The notes under the pieces were generated by a model. The model did no database searches, had not been told where the DNA came from, and saw only the letters and a list, made by a program, of their open reading frames with translations. A stretch of 62,872 nt of DNA, from positions 1 to 62,872 of the forward strand of contig JAEZKZ010000068.1 in assembly GCA_023415305.1 (NCBI GenBank), written 5' to 3'. Both the position numbers and the translations under genes were made by a program. The stretch is from Bacillota bacterium (GTDB lineage: Bacteria > Bacillota > Clostridia > Acetivibrionales > DSM-1351). Shown piece after piece: positions 17,680 to 26,015 of this stretch; the first letter of the stretch is position 1; each line of letters opens with the position of its first letter.

Positions 17680-19608
17680 ATGAACTATCAATCCATTTTG
17701 CAAAGAATAGAGAAGGAAAAAAAGGACAAAGTAATATCAGCGAAGCTTTACAGATATACGGGTTTGGTTCAGGCCATTGACTATTTTTCACAGAAACTGG
17801 TTTTCGAACAAATTATAGATGCGGCATTTGACTTTATTAATGAACTGCTGCTAATTGATAATTCAGCCATTTTTGTTTACGAAAACAACGAATATATATT
17901 GAAAAAGGTAAAAGGCTATAATGATATAATAAATAAAATTCAGGTCACAACCGGGCTAAAAAATCTGGCTACCTTTAACGGAAGTATTCTGCATGAACGT
18001 GAAAAAATAGTAAAATTCTTTGACCACAAATTGATAGATAAGCTTGAAGTCAATGCAACAGTTCCATTAATTATCGAAGGAAACCTGTATGGATTTATTT
18101 TATTGCAAAATAAAAGTATAGGAGAAGATGATTATATAATCTCTGAGGCATTAATGAGGCTAATAAATAATGCTTTGGAGAATTTCAGCAGGTATGAGAA
18201 GTTGGAGAGGCTTAACTCCGAATTGGATGAGAAGATATTTAATCTATTTGCCATTAATCAATCCTCAAAAATTCTCTTAAGTGAGTTGCGAATGGATGTT
18301 CTGTTCAGTATATCGGTAGATGTTTTTTCAGAGCTTACACGCAGTAAAATTACCGGCTTTGTTTTGTATGACGAAGGAGCCGAAAGGTATATGTTGAAAT
18401 CCTTTAAGGATGTTTTCTATAAGACAAAGGAGGTTTTTATTGATCTGACTCTTGACAGCCGGGCCAAGATCGATCCCAACAAGGTTATTATTGATCTGAG
18501 TAAGGATAGAGATGTCGCGTATCTTGACAGCTTGTTTTATGGAGCCTCTGAGCAGATGGATCAGCTTGAGTCCAAGTATATTGTATTGATTCTGAAAGAT
18601 CTAAAGATACTTGGTTTTGTAAGCTTAAGTGAAACGGTCACAGGCAGTGCTTACGGAGCAGGCATATTTGAGCTGATTGAGAGTTTAGCCTCATCAACAT
18701 ATACTGCATTAAGTAACGCAATGCTGTTTGGACTTGTCAATGATCAGAAGGCAGTGATTCAGAAAAAGCTGGACAAGCTGGTTTCACTGAACAACTTATC
18801 AAAAAATATTAGCAGTTCAATCAGAATTGATACTTTACTTGAAACTTGTATAAATACATTGCAAATATCCTTTAATGCTTCAAAGGGAGCATTTTGCCTA
18901 TATAAAAAGGAGTTAAACAAATTTGATATTTGCAACACAATAAATCTGGAGCATTGCATTAATAAGTCCATTGTACCAAACCAGTACTGGAAGCGGGTAT
19001 TTGAAGGGGATACGGTTTATGCAATGGGACAGGAAAATATTGAAAAGTATTTGGGAGAAAGTCTTGCTGCCGACATCGGAGAAGCTCAGGGTGTTTTGCT
19101 TATACCTGTGTATATAGATATGATAGACATTGAGGTACTCGGAGTCATGGCTATATTCCAGTATGAAGGAATTCAGCTTGATAACGAAGAAAACATGCTG
19201 ATACTTGAGACAATAGCAGGGAATATCGCTCCTGTACTGAATAATCTGCTTATAATGCAGCTTCAGCAAAGATTTATGTTACCAAATTACATAGAAATAT
19301 TTAAGAAGGAACTAAAAGAGGAAGTAAATCAGGCGTTGGAATACAAGCTTGATTTAACGGTACTCCAGATCATGGATGAAAAGGGTTCTCTTTTCAAGGA
19401 AAATGCAATAATTGATAAATTAAGGGAAACCTTTAAGAATGTATATCCCTTCTCACCAAATAATATCTTTGTAATTGAAAATTCGGGAGATGCGGAGTTG
19501 AATGAAAAAATAGAAAGTTATACAAACGACAGAAAGCTTGTTATTAAGAAAATGAAGCTTGGGTCAGATTTCACGAGTTTTGCAGGCTTTTTCGATTTGT
19601 ACAGATAA
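17680..19608 (+). CDS. multi-GAF-domain sensory protein
   Basis: 642 residues with no transmembrane segment. Three GAF-like units can be traced: about 20-170 (QIIDAAFDFINELLLIDNSA...ATVPLIIEGNLYGFILLQN), 190-345 (RMDVLFSISVDVFSELTRSK...LKDLKILGFVSLSE) and 365-525 (RIDTLLETCINTLQISFNAS...IEVLGVMAIFQYEG). The last ~110 residues begin with a DLTVLQIMDEKG segment that resembles the start of a GGDEF fold, but no GGDEF motif exists, so any cyclase activity is lost or absent. GAF domains bind small molecules or mediate dimerisation. Start ATG 17680 follows AGGGGGT. It is the last of the same-strand run that begins with the AAA+ ATPase. Confidence 0.8.
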   Translation: MNYQSILQRIEKEKKDKVISAKLYRYTGLVQAIDYFSQKLVFEQIIDAAFDFINELLLIDNSAIFVYENNEYILKKVKGYNDIINKIQVTTGLKNLATFNGSILHEREKIVKFFDHKLIDKLEVNATVPLIIEGNLYGFILLQNKSIGEDDYIISEALMRLINNALENFSRYEKLERLNSELDEKIFNLFAINQSSKILLSELRMDVLFSISVDVFSELTRSKITGFVLYDEGAERYMLKSFKDVFYKTKEVFIDLTLDSRAKIDPNKVIIDLSKDRDVAYLDSLFYGASEQMDQLESKYIVLILKDLKILGFVSLSETVTGSAYGAGIFELIESLASSTYTALSNAMLFGLVNDQKAVIQKKLDKLVSLNNLSKNISSSIRIDTLLETCINTLQISFNASKGAFCLYKKELNKFDICNTINLEHCINKSIVPNQYWKRVFEGDTVYAMGQENIEKYLGESLAADIGEAQGVLLIPVYIDMIDIEVLGVMAIFQYEGIQLDNEENMLILETIAGNIAPVLNNLLIMQLQQRFMLPNYIEIFKKELKEEVNQALEYKLDLTVLQIMDEKGSLFKENAIIDKLRETFKNVYPFSPNNIFVIENSGDAELNEKIESYTNDRKLVIKKMKLGSDFTSFAGFFDLYR

Positions 19609-19639
19609 ACCAATTTAGAGGCAGCGGAAGGTGTTGTTT

Positions 19640-20029
19640 GTGGAACTGCTTATAGGAACAGATATAATAGAAGTTGACAGGATTAAATCTTCCCTTGAGA
19701 ATAAAGTAAACGGAAGATTTTCTGCACGGGTTTTCACCGAGAATGAAGTCCGATATTGCGAAAGCAGAAGCGCATCAAAGTATCAGAGCTATGCTGCGAG
19801 ATTTGCAGGTAAAGAGGCCGTATCGAAAGCATTTGGTACAGGAATCGGTGAGAATGCCCTATTTAACGAAATTGAAATTCTTAATGATGACAACGGTAAA
19901 CCCTACGTTAATTTATACGGGAGGGCAAAAAAATATTTTGAATCTTTGGGTGCCCAGGGGATTTCTATCACTCTTTCACATTGTAAGGACTATGCTGTAG
20001 CTTATGTTATAATAACAATAAACAAATAG
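19640..20029 (+). CDS. acpS: holo-[acyl-carrier-protein] synthase
   Basis: Transfers 4'-phosphopantetheine from CoA to acyl carrier protein. About 129 residues, normal for AcpS. The Mg-binding motifs are both present: GTDIIEVDRI near the start, and RFAGKEAVSKAFGTG around residues 55-70; the C-terminal ISITLSHCKDYAVAYV is typical. Start: GGAAGG at 19626-19631 places GTG 19640 at ideal distance; an in-frame GTG at 19631 overlaps the site. It lies 31 bases after the GAF gene and may be read through from that cluster. Confidence 0.95.
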   Translation: MELLIGTDIIEVDRIKSSLENKVNGRFSARVFTENEVRYCESRSASKYQSYAARFAGKEAVSKAFGTGIGENALFNEIEILNDDNGKPYVNLYGRAKKYFESLGAQGISITLSHCKDYAVAYVIITINK

Positions 20030-20079
20030 AAATTGCATTACTAAAAACTTTCTGGAGGAATTAGCCGGAAAGTTCTTGT

Positions 20080-20182
20080 TTATTGTCAAGGAAACTATAA
20101 ATTTCTTTGAGGTTATTTTATATCTTAAATCAACGTGAATGGTATAATACAAGGATAGTGTGAAATACTTCCTTGACAATAA
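20080..20182. repeat. 14-bp inverted repeat in the acpS-exonuclease intergenic region
   Basis: TTATTGTCAAGGAA at 20080-20093 is perfectly complementary to TTCCTTGACAATAA at 20169-20182, with 75 bp between the arms. A TATAAT (20143-20148) lies between them, without a convincing -35. Confidence 0.7.
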
Positions 20183-20195
20183 AACTTTGAATTTA

Positions 20196-20299
20196 TGCGC
20201 GTGCCAGAATTCCCCTAATACATTAATCCGAAGAAAATATTCAGTAGAAGGAAAAGGCACATGCGCAAACAAAAGTGGCTTTGCCACCTTTGTTCTTTT
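20196..20299 (+). promoter_or_regulatory. candidate structured leader with terminator-like hairpin
   Basis: TGCGC-GTGCC (20196-20205) pairs with GGCAC-AT-GCGCA (20256-20267) as a 10-bp stem with a 2-nt bulge, enclosing 50 nt. One base later comes a terminator-like hairpin, ACAAAAGTGGC (20269-20279) with GCCACCTTTGT (20283-20293), one mismatch, followed by TCTTTT. It ends 74 nt before the exonuclease start. I do not recognise a known riboswitch class. Confidence 0.45.
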
Positions 20300-20373
20300 C
20301 AAGAAACTATGATAATTTAATAAGTTAACAGTTTCTGATGTTGAAAACATTTTTAGACCGGAGGATTCTTCAC

Positions 20374-21510
20374 GTGAGACAGCTTTCTTTCCTGCATACT
20401 TCAGACCTTCATTTAGATGCACCTTTTTCTTCAATTGGGGATGAGGCAAAGGCTCATATCAGACAGAATGAAGTCGAGAGCACTTTACATAAAATTTGTG
20501 AAAGGGTTCAGGAGGAAAGATTAGATCTCCTTCTGATAAGCGGCGATTTATTCGAGGATAAATATGTCAAGGGTTCAACAATACTAAAGGTAAGAAACAT
20601 ATTTTCTGAATTATATAATACAGAAATAATCATTGTGCCCGGAAATCATGATCCCGTATATGATAACTCATATTACAAAACAACTCCATGGGGCAGCAAT
20701 GTACATATTTTGGAAGACACAAAGCAGATTTTGTTTTTGGAAAAGCTAAACACATGTATTTACTGCCTGGGAGTAAAGCAGGATATAAAAAAGGATTATG
20801 ACCAGCTTCTTAATATGGAACTGGTACAGGATAGATTTAATATACTTGTATTTCACGGGACTGTTGACCTGCCGTTTGAGGAGGAAAACTACAATTCAAT
20901 AACTTCAAAGGAGTTGTTTTCTCTTGGTATGGACTATATTGCACTGGGACACATGCACTGCTACAGCGAAATAAAAAACGGAAGGACAGTGATAGTAAAT
21001 CCGGGAAGCCCTGAACCACTAGGCTTTGATGAAGAAGGGGAACACGGATTTGCACAAGGAATAATGACTTTGCAGGAAAGTAAGGCTAAGCAGACGGTTG
21101 TACGTTTTATATCCTCAGCTGGAAGACATTATCACAATCTTGAAATCAATATAAGTGACTGCGCTAGTGACTCAAGTGTCATAAAGAAAATTTCGGAAGA
21201 GCTAAAATTAAAAAAAACTGATTTATATAAAATATTAACCACGGGCTTTATAAGCAGGGATTATTCTCCTGATCTGGGTTATATCACTGATGGCTTAAAG
21301 GATATGTGCTTTTTTGTTAAGCTCCAAAACCGGACGTCTGTGAGGTTTGATTATGAAGATTATCTTGAAGATCCCGGGATTAAAGGGGAATTTGTCAGAA
21401 AAATTCTTGACATGCGGCAGACAGAAAGCTCTCAGGAAAAACTTTATACGTTGGAGCTGGCAATGCAATATGGACTTCAGGCGCTTGAAAATGAAAGGGT
21501 TGACGGATGA
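20374..21510 (+). CDS. DNA repair exonuclease, SbcD/Mre11-like metallophosphoesterase (YhaO-like)
   Basis: About 378 residues. Metallophosphoesterase motifs appear in order: DLHLD, GDLFED, GNHDP, and GHMHCYSE with a preceding VFHGT. A C-terminal capping region of about 120 residues follows. Start: GGAGG at about 20360-20364 with 9 nt to GTG 20374 (MRQLSFLHTSDLHLD); the upstream in-frame ATG 20338 lies before that site. Its TGA overlaps the next gene's ATG by 4 nt, so it is coupled to an SbcC/Rad50-like ATPase. Mre11-Rad50-type complexes process DNA ends and hairpins. The shorter ATPase makes the pair resemble Bacillus YhaO-YhaN more than true SbcDC. Confidence 0.88.
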   Translation: MRQLSFLHTSDLHLDAPFSSIGDEAKAHIRQNEVESTLHKICERVQEERLDLLLISGDLFEDKYVKGSTILKVRNIFSELYNTEIIIVPGNHDPVYDNSYYKTTPWGSNVHILEDTKQILFLEKLNTCIYCLGVKQDIKKDYDQLLNMELVQDRFNILVFHGTVDLPFEEENYNSITSKELFSLGMDYIALGHMHCYSEIKNGRTVIVNPGSPEPLGFDEEGEHGFAQGIMTLQESKAKQTVVRFISSAGRHYHNLEINISDCASDSSVIKKISEELKLKKTDLYKILTTGFISRDYSPDLGYITDGLKDMCFFVKLQNRTSVRFDYEDYLEDPGIKGEFVRKILDMRQTESSQEKLYTLELAMQYGLQALENERVDG

Positions 21511-23636
21511 AAATCAATAAACTTTACATAAGGGGCTTCGGAAAAATTGAAAATTTTGATCTTGACCTGTCAAAAAATATAAACGTAATATATGGACCAA
21601 ATGAAAGTGGAAAATCTACTTTAATGGGCTTTATCAAGGCTGTCCTATTCGGACTTAAGGGCGGCAGAACTGATAAGGAAGGTCTTGCAGCAGAAATAAA
21701 AAGATACAGGCCCTGGAGTAATTCCAGATATGGGGGCTACGTAAACTTTGAACTTGACAATTACACGGCTTACAGAATTGACAGAGATTTTGAAAACAAC
21801 AGTGTAAAACTTTATGACAGTGAATTCAACGAAATCACAGCAGCATTATCAGGAAGTAAAGATGGAAGAGGTATAGCCGAGAAGCTCATAGGTGTAAATG
21901 AAGGTCTATTTGAAAAAACTGTTTTTATCAGACAATTGGGAACGAAGATAGATACTTCTTCGTCAAAAGATCTTATAGACAGGATATCAAATATTGGACA
22001 AAGCGGTTTCGAAGATATTTCATATAAAAAGGCCTGTACTGCTTTGAAAGAAGCACTAAAATCCCAGGTGGGGACCGAGAGGAGCTATACTCGGCCTTTA
22101 GATATCATAAGCAAAAGGTTGGGGGAACTTCGGCAGCTTCAAATAAAAATCATGCAGGAAAAGGAAAGTCGCCTGGCATTAATGGATACTCTCAAGGAGC
22201 TTGATGCCGATATTGCTATAATTCAGCAGAAAGAAAAGCTTTTGTCCCTGGCTGCTGAATTCAGCAGTGTCAAGGAGAAACTTTTATATCAGAGGGATAA
22301 GCAAGATGAATTGCAGTATCTTAATGATGGGATAACACTTGTAAAAACAAATATTAAAAGATTAGCGGAAGACAAGGAAACACTGACTGAGGAATTACAG
22401 AAAGCAGCGGAGCAGAAAGCCGGACTGGAAAAGAATTTGGAAGAGGCGAAACACCCCGGTACAGAAAAAGATCTTGAAGGGTTAAAAAAGCTTATCAAGT
22501 TATGTGATATCTGTGGAGTTGTAACCCTAACCGCGCTGCTTGTGACTGTCTGGTGTGCTTTAAGTCCGAAGATTTTTTCGATATATATTTCAGGTATACC
22601 TTCAACTGTTTTCATAGCTATAGTTATATTCCGGATTAGTAAACAAACTTCTTTCGTGAAACTGGATAAGCTGAAAGCAGTCAGGTCTGAAAGAGTAGCA
22701 GAACTTCAGCGTCAGCTGGAAAGTGTCCTGGGAGTTAAAGCAATTGCTGATAACCAGCTGACTGGGCTGGATGAACGTTTGAATATTGAGCAGTCTCAAT
22801 ACGAACAGCAGCTCAAGAGATTGGAAAGTATGCGTTTAACCTATAGAAGGAAGGATCTGGATGAACTGGAAAGAAGGGCAGATGAACTGTCAGCCGGTAT
22901 ATTAAAACTACTGGAGGAAGTATCGGAAAAGTTGCCGGAGGGTGAAGCCACTCTTATAGAAAATGTACTTGAAGATATTAAATTAAGCCCGGATATTGAA
23001 TTGAACCGGCTGAGGAATTTTTATTCTGAACAGCTTCAGCAGAAGAAGATTGAAAGGGCAGGGTTGGATTATCAAGTAAAAAAAAATTCCAGTGGTGTGG
23101 ATGCTGAAGCTGTTGAGCTTGAGATGAACAGGCTGACACATCAAAAGAAGGCCCTTGAGCAGAGGGGAGAGGCTTTGAGCATCGCTATGGCAACACTTGA
23201 GGAAGCCTCAAAGGAGGTGCAGAAAAAATTGCTGCCTGTAATGAACAGTACCTTTACCACGACCTTTGAGAATTTAACCTCACAAAGATATAAGGATACA
23301 AGGGCCGGGGACCAGCTAAATATAATGCTGCACCATCCGGACAGTGATTTTATAGTACCTGTGTCGGCGCTGAGTAATGGAACTATCGATCAGCTGTATC
23401 TGGCACTTAGAATTGCAGTAACCGAAACAGTTTTTAATATCAAGGAAAGACTTCCATTAATTCTTGACGAACCCTTTGCCCAGTACGACGATAAGAGAAC
23501 CGAAAATGCACTGAAACTGATAAGTGAACTGGGTAAAAAACAGCAGGTGATTATATTTACCTGTAAGCAAAGAGAGATTGAAATGATAGGAGACCTTGGC
23601 TTGTCAGAATCATGTAAAATATGTTCGTTGACATAG
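21507..23636 (+). CDS. SbcC/Rad50-like ATPase (YhaN-like)
   Basis: 709 residues. The N-terminal ABC-type half site has Walker A YGPNESGKSTLMGFI (about residues 29-43). A long coiled coil is interrupted at about residues 325-385 by two hydrophobic stretches (VVTLTALLVTVWCALS and IPSTVFIAIVIFRI), where YhaN-like proteins carry a membrane hairpin; this would tether the complex to the membrane. The C-terminal half has the signature VSALSNGTIDQLYLALRIAV and Walker B LPLILDEPFAQYDD. There is no zinc-hook CxxC at the coil tip. It overlaps the nuclease gene by 4 nt and is evidently its partner. It probably acts in DNA end processing near the membrane. Confidence 0.87.
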   Translation: MKINKLYIRGFGKIENFDLDLSKNINVIYGPNESGKSTLMGFIKAVLFGLKGGRTDKEGLAAEIKRYRPWSNSRYGGYVNFELDNYTAYRIDRDFENNSVKLYDSEFNEITAALSGSKDGRGIAEKLIGVNEGLFEKTVFIRQLGTKIDTSSSKDLIDRISNIGQSGFEDISYKKACTALKEALKSQVGTERSYTRPLDIISKRLGELRQLQIKIMQEKESRLALMDTLKELDADIAIIQQKEKLLSLAAEFSSVKEKLLYQRDKQDELQYLNDGITLVKTNIKRLAEDKETLTEELQKAAEQKAGLEKNLEEAKHPGTEKDLEGLKKLIKLCDICGVVTLTALLVTVWCALSPKIFSIYISGIPSTVFIAIVIFRISKQTSFVKLDKLKAVRSERVAELQRQLESVLGVKAIADNQLTGLDERLNIEQSQYEQQLKRLESMRLTYRRKDLDELERRADELSAGILKLLEEVSEKLPEGEATLIENVLEDIKLSPDIELNRLRNFYSEQLQQKKIERAGLDYQVKKNSSGVDAEAVELEMNRLTHQKKALEQRGEALSIAMATLEEASKEVQKKLLPVMNSTFTTTFENLTSQRYKDTRAGDQLNIMLHHPDSDFIVPVSALSNGTIDQLYLALRIAVTETVFNIKERLPLILDEPFAQYDDKRTENALKLISELGKKQQVIIFTCKQREIEMIGDLGLSESCKICSLT

Positions 23637-23720
23637 CGGTAAAATACAAATATAGTAAAACTGTAATCAAGTGAGGTAACACCTGTCAACTTGTTATAAA
23701 ATGTATATTATGAGGAAAAA

Positions 23721-24641
23721 ATGAGAAAATATATAAGTTTGATAATATTGATATGTACATTTTTCTTGTTGCTCACAGGTTGCAGCAACAGAGAAATTCC
23801 TGTAACAAAAAATGAACAGCTGTTAAGCGGTATAACGCCGGAAAATGCAGCAGTAATAACTGAAGCGGTTGTGGATATGTTCGATCAACCGGATATTCTT
23901 GGAAACAGATTAACCCAGGTTCTATTTAACCAGGTTGTAAAGGTTATAAAAGAAGAGAACTCCTGGGCAAATATAAAGCTTCTTGATGGCAGTTCAGGTT
24001 GGATAAAAAGTAAATATGTCAGCAAAAATACAGACAGCGTTACAGATGGTAGTATAAATAACAAAATTATAGTTACTGCCAAAATAGTTGATGTATATAC
24101 TGGAGCAAACAATGCTGTAAAATACAAGAAGGTTGTATTTGGCACTGAGTTATATTCCGTAGGAAAAACAAAAACTGGCTATGATGTTCTTCTTCCCGGT
24201 AACAAAAGAGGTTGGGTTGAAGAAGGAGGAGTAATAGCAATTCCCATAGAGGATAATACTGTGCCTAAAACCAGTAAGGATGACTTTATTCAGACAGTTA
24301 AAAAGTTCAAAGGAACTATTTTTATTATGGGCGGATTAAGTCGGTGGGGAATGGACTCCTCAGGACTTGTATATATTTGCAGTAAAATAAATGGGGTTGA
24401 AGTACCACGAAATATTGAACAAATGAGCAAAACCGGGTCTGATGTTACTCTTGAACAGCTGCAGCCCGGAGACCTTATTTTCTTTAGCACCGACAGTCTT
24501 AAGAAGGACGTAAATGACGTAGGGGTATATTTGGGTGATAATAAGTTTATTCATTCCAGTGCAACCAGAGGAGTCATAGATGAAACCCTCGAGGATAGTT
24601 ACTTTAAGGATAGAATTTGTACAATACGTAGAATTTTTTAA
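23721..24641 (+). CDS. lipoprotein with SH3b repeats and a catalytically degenerate NlpC/P60 domain
   Basis: 306 residues. A signal peptide ends in the lipobox LLTGC (around residues 17-21), so it is a membrane-anchored lipoprotein. Two bacterial SH3 units follow (about 45-105, with the NSWANIKLLDGSSGWIKSKY segment, and 112-170, with VLLPGNKRGWVEEGG). The C-terminal domain has the NlpC/P60 layout, but the catalytic Cys of the usual DCSGL is Ser (MDSSGLVYI), and the His of the usual HVGIYLG is Asp (NDVGVYLGDNKFIHSS). The rest of the fold, including LQPGDLIFF, is intact. It therefore probably binds rather than cuts peptidoglycan. It converges on the glycosyltransferase gene with only 25 bases between. 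Confidence 0.85.
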   Translation: MRKYISLIILICTFFLLLTGCSNREIPVTKNEQLLSGITPENAAVITEAVVDMFDQPDILGNRLTQVLFNQVVKVIKEENSWANIKLLDGSSGWIKSKYVSKNTDSVTDGSINNKIIVTAKIVDVYTGANNAVKYKKVVFGTELYSVGKTKTGYDVLLPGNKRGWVEEGGVIAIPIEDNTVPKTSKDDFIQTVKKFKGTIFIMGGLSRWGMDSSGLVYICSKINGVEVPRNIEQMSKTGSDVTLEQLQPGDLIFFSTDSLKKDVNDVGVYLGDNKFIHSSATRGVIDETLEDSYFKDRICTIRRIF

Positions 24642-24666
24642 GTCGCTTAATTGGGATAAATCACCA

Positions 24667-25779
24667 TTACCCAAACACAAGTTTACCTAATAGTGTGGCA
24701 ATATCTGCGGCTGAATGCGGCTTCCCAAGATACTTAGAGTTTTCCCGCATGGTATTAAGGGCTACAGGGTCATTGGCCACCTGTGACAAAACACTGATAA
24801 GTTGATTTGTATTGTCAATTTTGTTGGCAACACCACTCCTAATAAGAAAATTTGCATTGCCTTCTTCCTGCCCGGGAATAGGAGAAATAATGAATATCGG
24901 CAGACCTTTAACCAAAGCCTCGGAGATTGTCATACCTCCGGGCTTTGTTATTAAAAGATCACTTATATCCATCAGTTCGTTTATCCTGTCTGTATAACTT
25001 AATATAAGAACCTTTTTGTTACTTTTATTTGCACTTTGCTCAAGTTGAGCCTTTAACTTTTGATTTGTTCCGGTAACGGCAATAATCTGGATATCAATAT
25101 CACAGTCCAGCAGAGATGCCATTGTATTGTCTATATTACCGAAGCCCATGCCTCCCCCCATAACCAACACTGTAAACCTATCCTCCAAGCCCAGTTCCTG
25201 CTTAAGTTTCTTTTTGTCTACCCGATTTAGAAACTTTGGGGAAACAGGTATGCCATAGGGGAAAATAATGTTTCCCGGGACACCTCTTTTTATCATTTCT
25301 GATTTCATTATATCATTGGCTACAATAAAAGCATCCATCCCATTGTCAAGCCAGAGTGAATGCACTACGTAGTCTGTTAGTATAGCAACGGCAGGAATAT
25401 TTACTTTGTTTTTCTCCTTTAAGGAGGATAGCATCTGCATTGGAAAAGGATGGGTACATACTATTGCCGAAGGCTCGTAATCAGCTATAAGCTTCTTTAA
25501 CTTAAATGATAACAAGTTATTCAATGCCTTACTTATATCATAAATTCCTGTACCAGTTCCCGATGCGGTATATAATCTGCTATATAATCCTGGACTTCTT
25601 TTAAGAGTGCTAAGGTAACTGTTTACAACAATTTTATCTACAATGGGATTTATATATTTAAGCGTATCCAGAATATCAACCGCCCAGCCTGTAAACTGCC
25701 TTTCAATAGATTCCTTCAGTGCTTCGGCAGCTTTCATGTGACCTGCTCCTACAGAAACATACAGTATTAATACCCTCAT
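24667..25779 (-). CDS. glycosyltransferase of the MGDG synthase / UgtP (GT28) family
   Basis: About 370 residues. The N-terminus (VLILYVSVGAGHMKAAEALK) is the MGDG-synthase acceptor-binding motif, and TVLVMGGGMGFGNI and LLITKPGGMTISEALVKGLP are the nucleotide-sugar-binding motifs of the C-terminal domain. Such enzymes add glucose or galactose from UDP-sugar to diacylglycerol, making glycolipids and lipoteichoic acid anchors at the inner face of the membrane. Start: GGAG 6 nt before ATG at 25779; the in-frame ATG at 25791 overlaps that site. It stands alone on the minus strand. Confidence 0.88.
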   Translation of the reverse strand: MRVLILYVSVGAGHMKAAEALKESIERQFTGWAVDILDTLKYINPIVDKIVVNSYLSTLKRSPGLYSRLYTASGTGTGIYDISKALNNLLSFKLKKLIADYEPSAIVCTHPFPMQMLSSLKEKNKVNIPAVAILTDYVVHSLWLDNGMDAFIVANDIMKSEMIKRGVPGNIIFPYGIPVSPKFLNRVDKKKLKQELGLEDRFTVLVMGGGMGFGNIDNTMASLLDCDIDIQIIAVTGTNQKLKAQLEQSANKSNKKVLILSYTDRINELMDISDLLITKPGGMTISEALVKGLPIFIISPIPGQEEGNANFLIRSGVANKIDNTNQLISVLSQVANDPVALNTMRENSKYLGKPHSAADIATLLGKLVFG

Positions 25780-26015
25780 AATGATCTCCATAAAAAATGT
25801 TAGAAAATAAGAAATTTATATTCAATATAGATTTTTGACATTATGGACAGGATTAATACTAGTACTTTATTTTATATTACGAATATTTTAACAATCAGTT
25901 ACTCAAAATAATAAGGCAAGCTTAAGAGTTTTCTTCTGAAAATACCTTATTTGAAGTATTACGCAGAATTAAGCTTAGATATAGTTCGTATGTGAATTCG
26001 GAAGGAGGCATAAGG

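Noticed and set aside
19976..20449. 157-residue minus-strand open frame across the acpS-exonuclease gap
   Set aside because: It overlaps both real genes and the structured leader, and has no recognisable domain or ribosome site.
23669..23694. CAAGT...ACTTG / GGT...ACC hairpin after the SbcC-like gene
   Set aside because: Short broken stems and no T-run; not supportable as a terminator.
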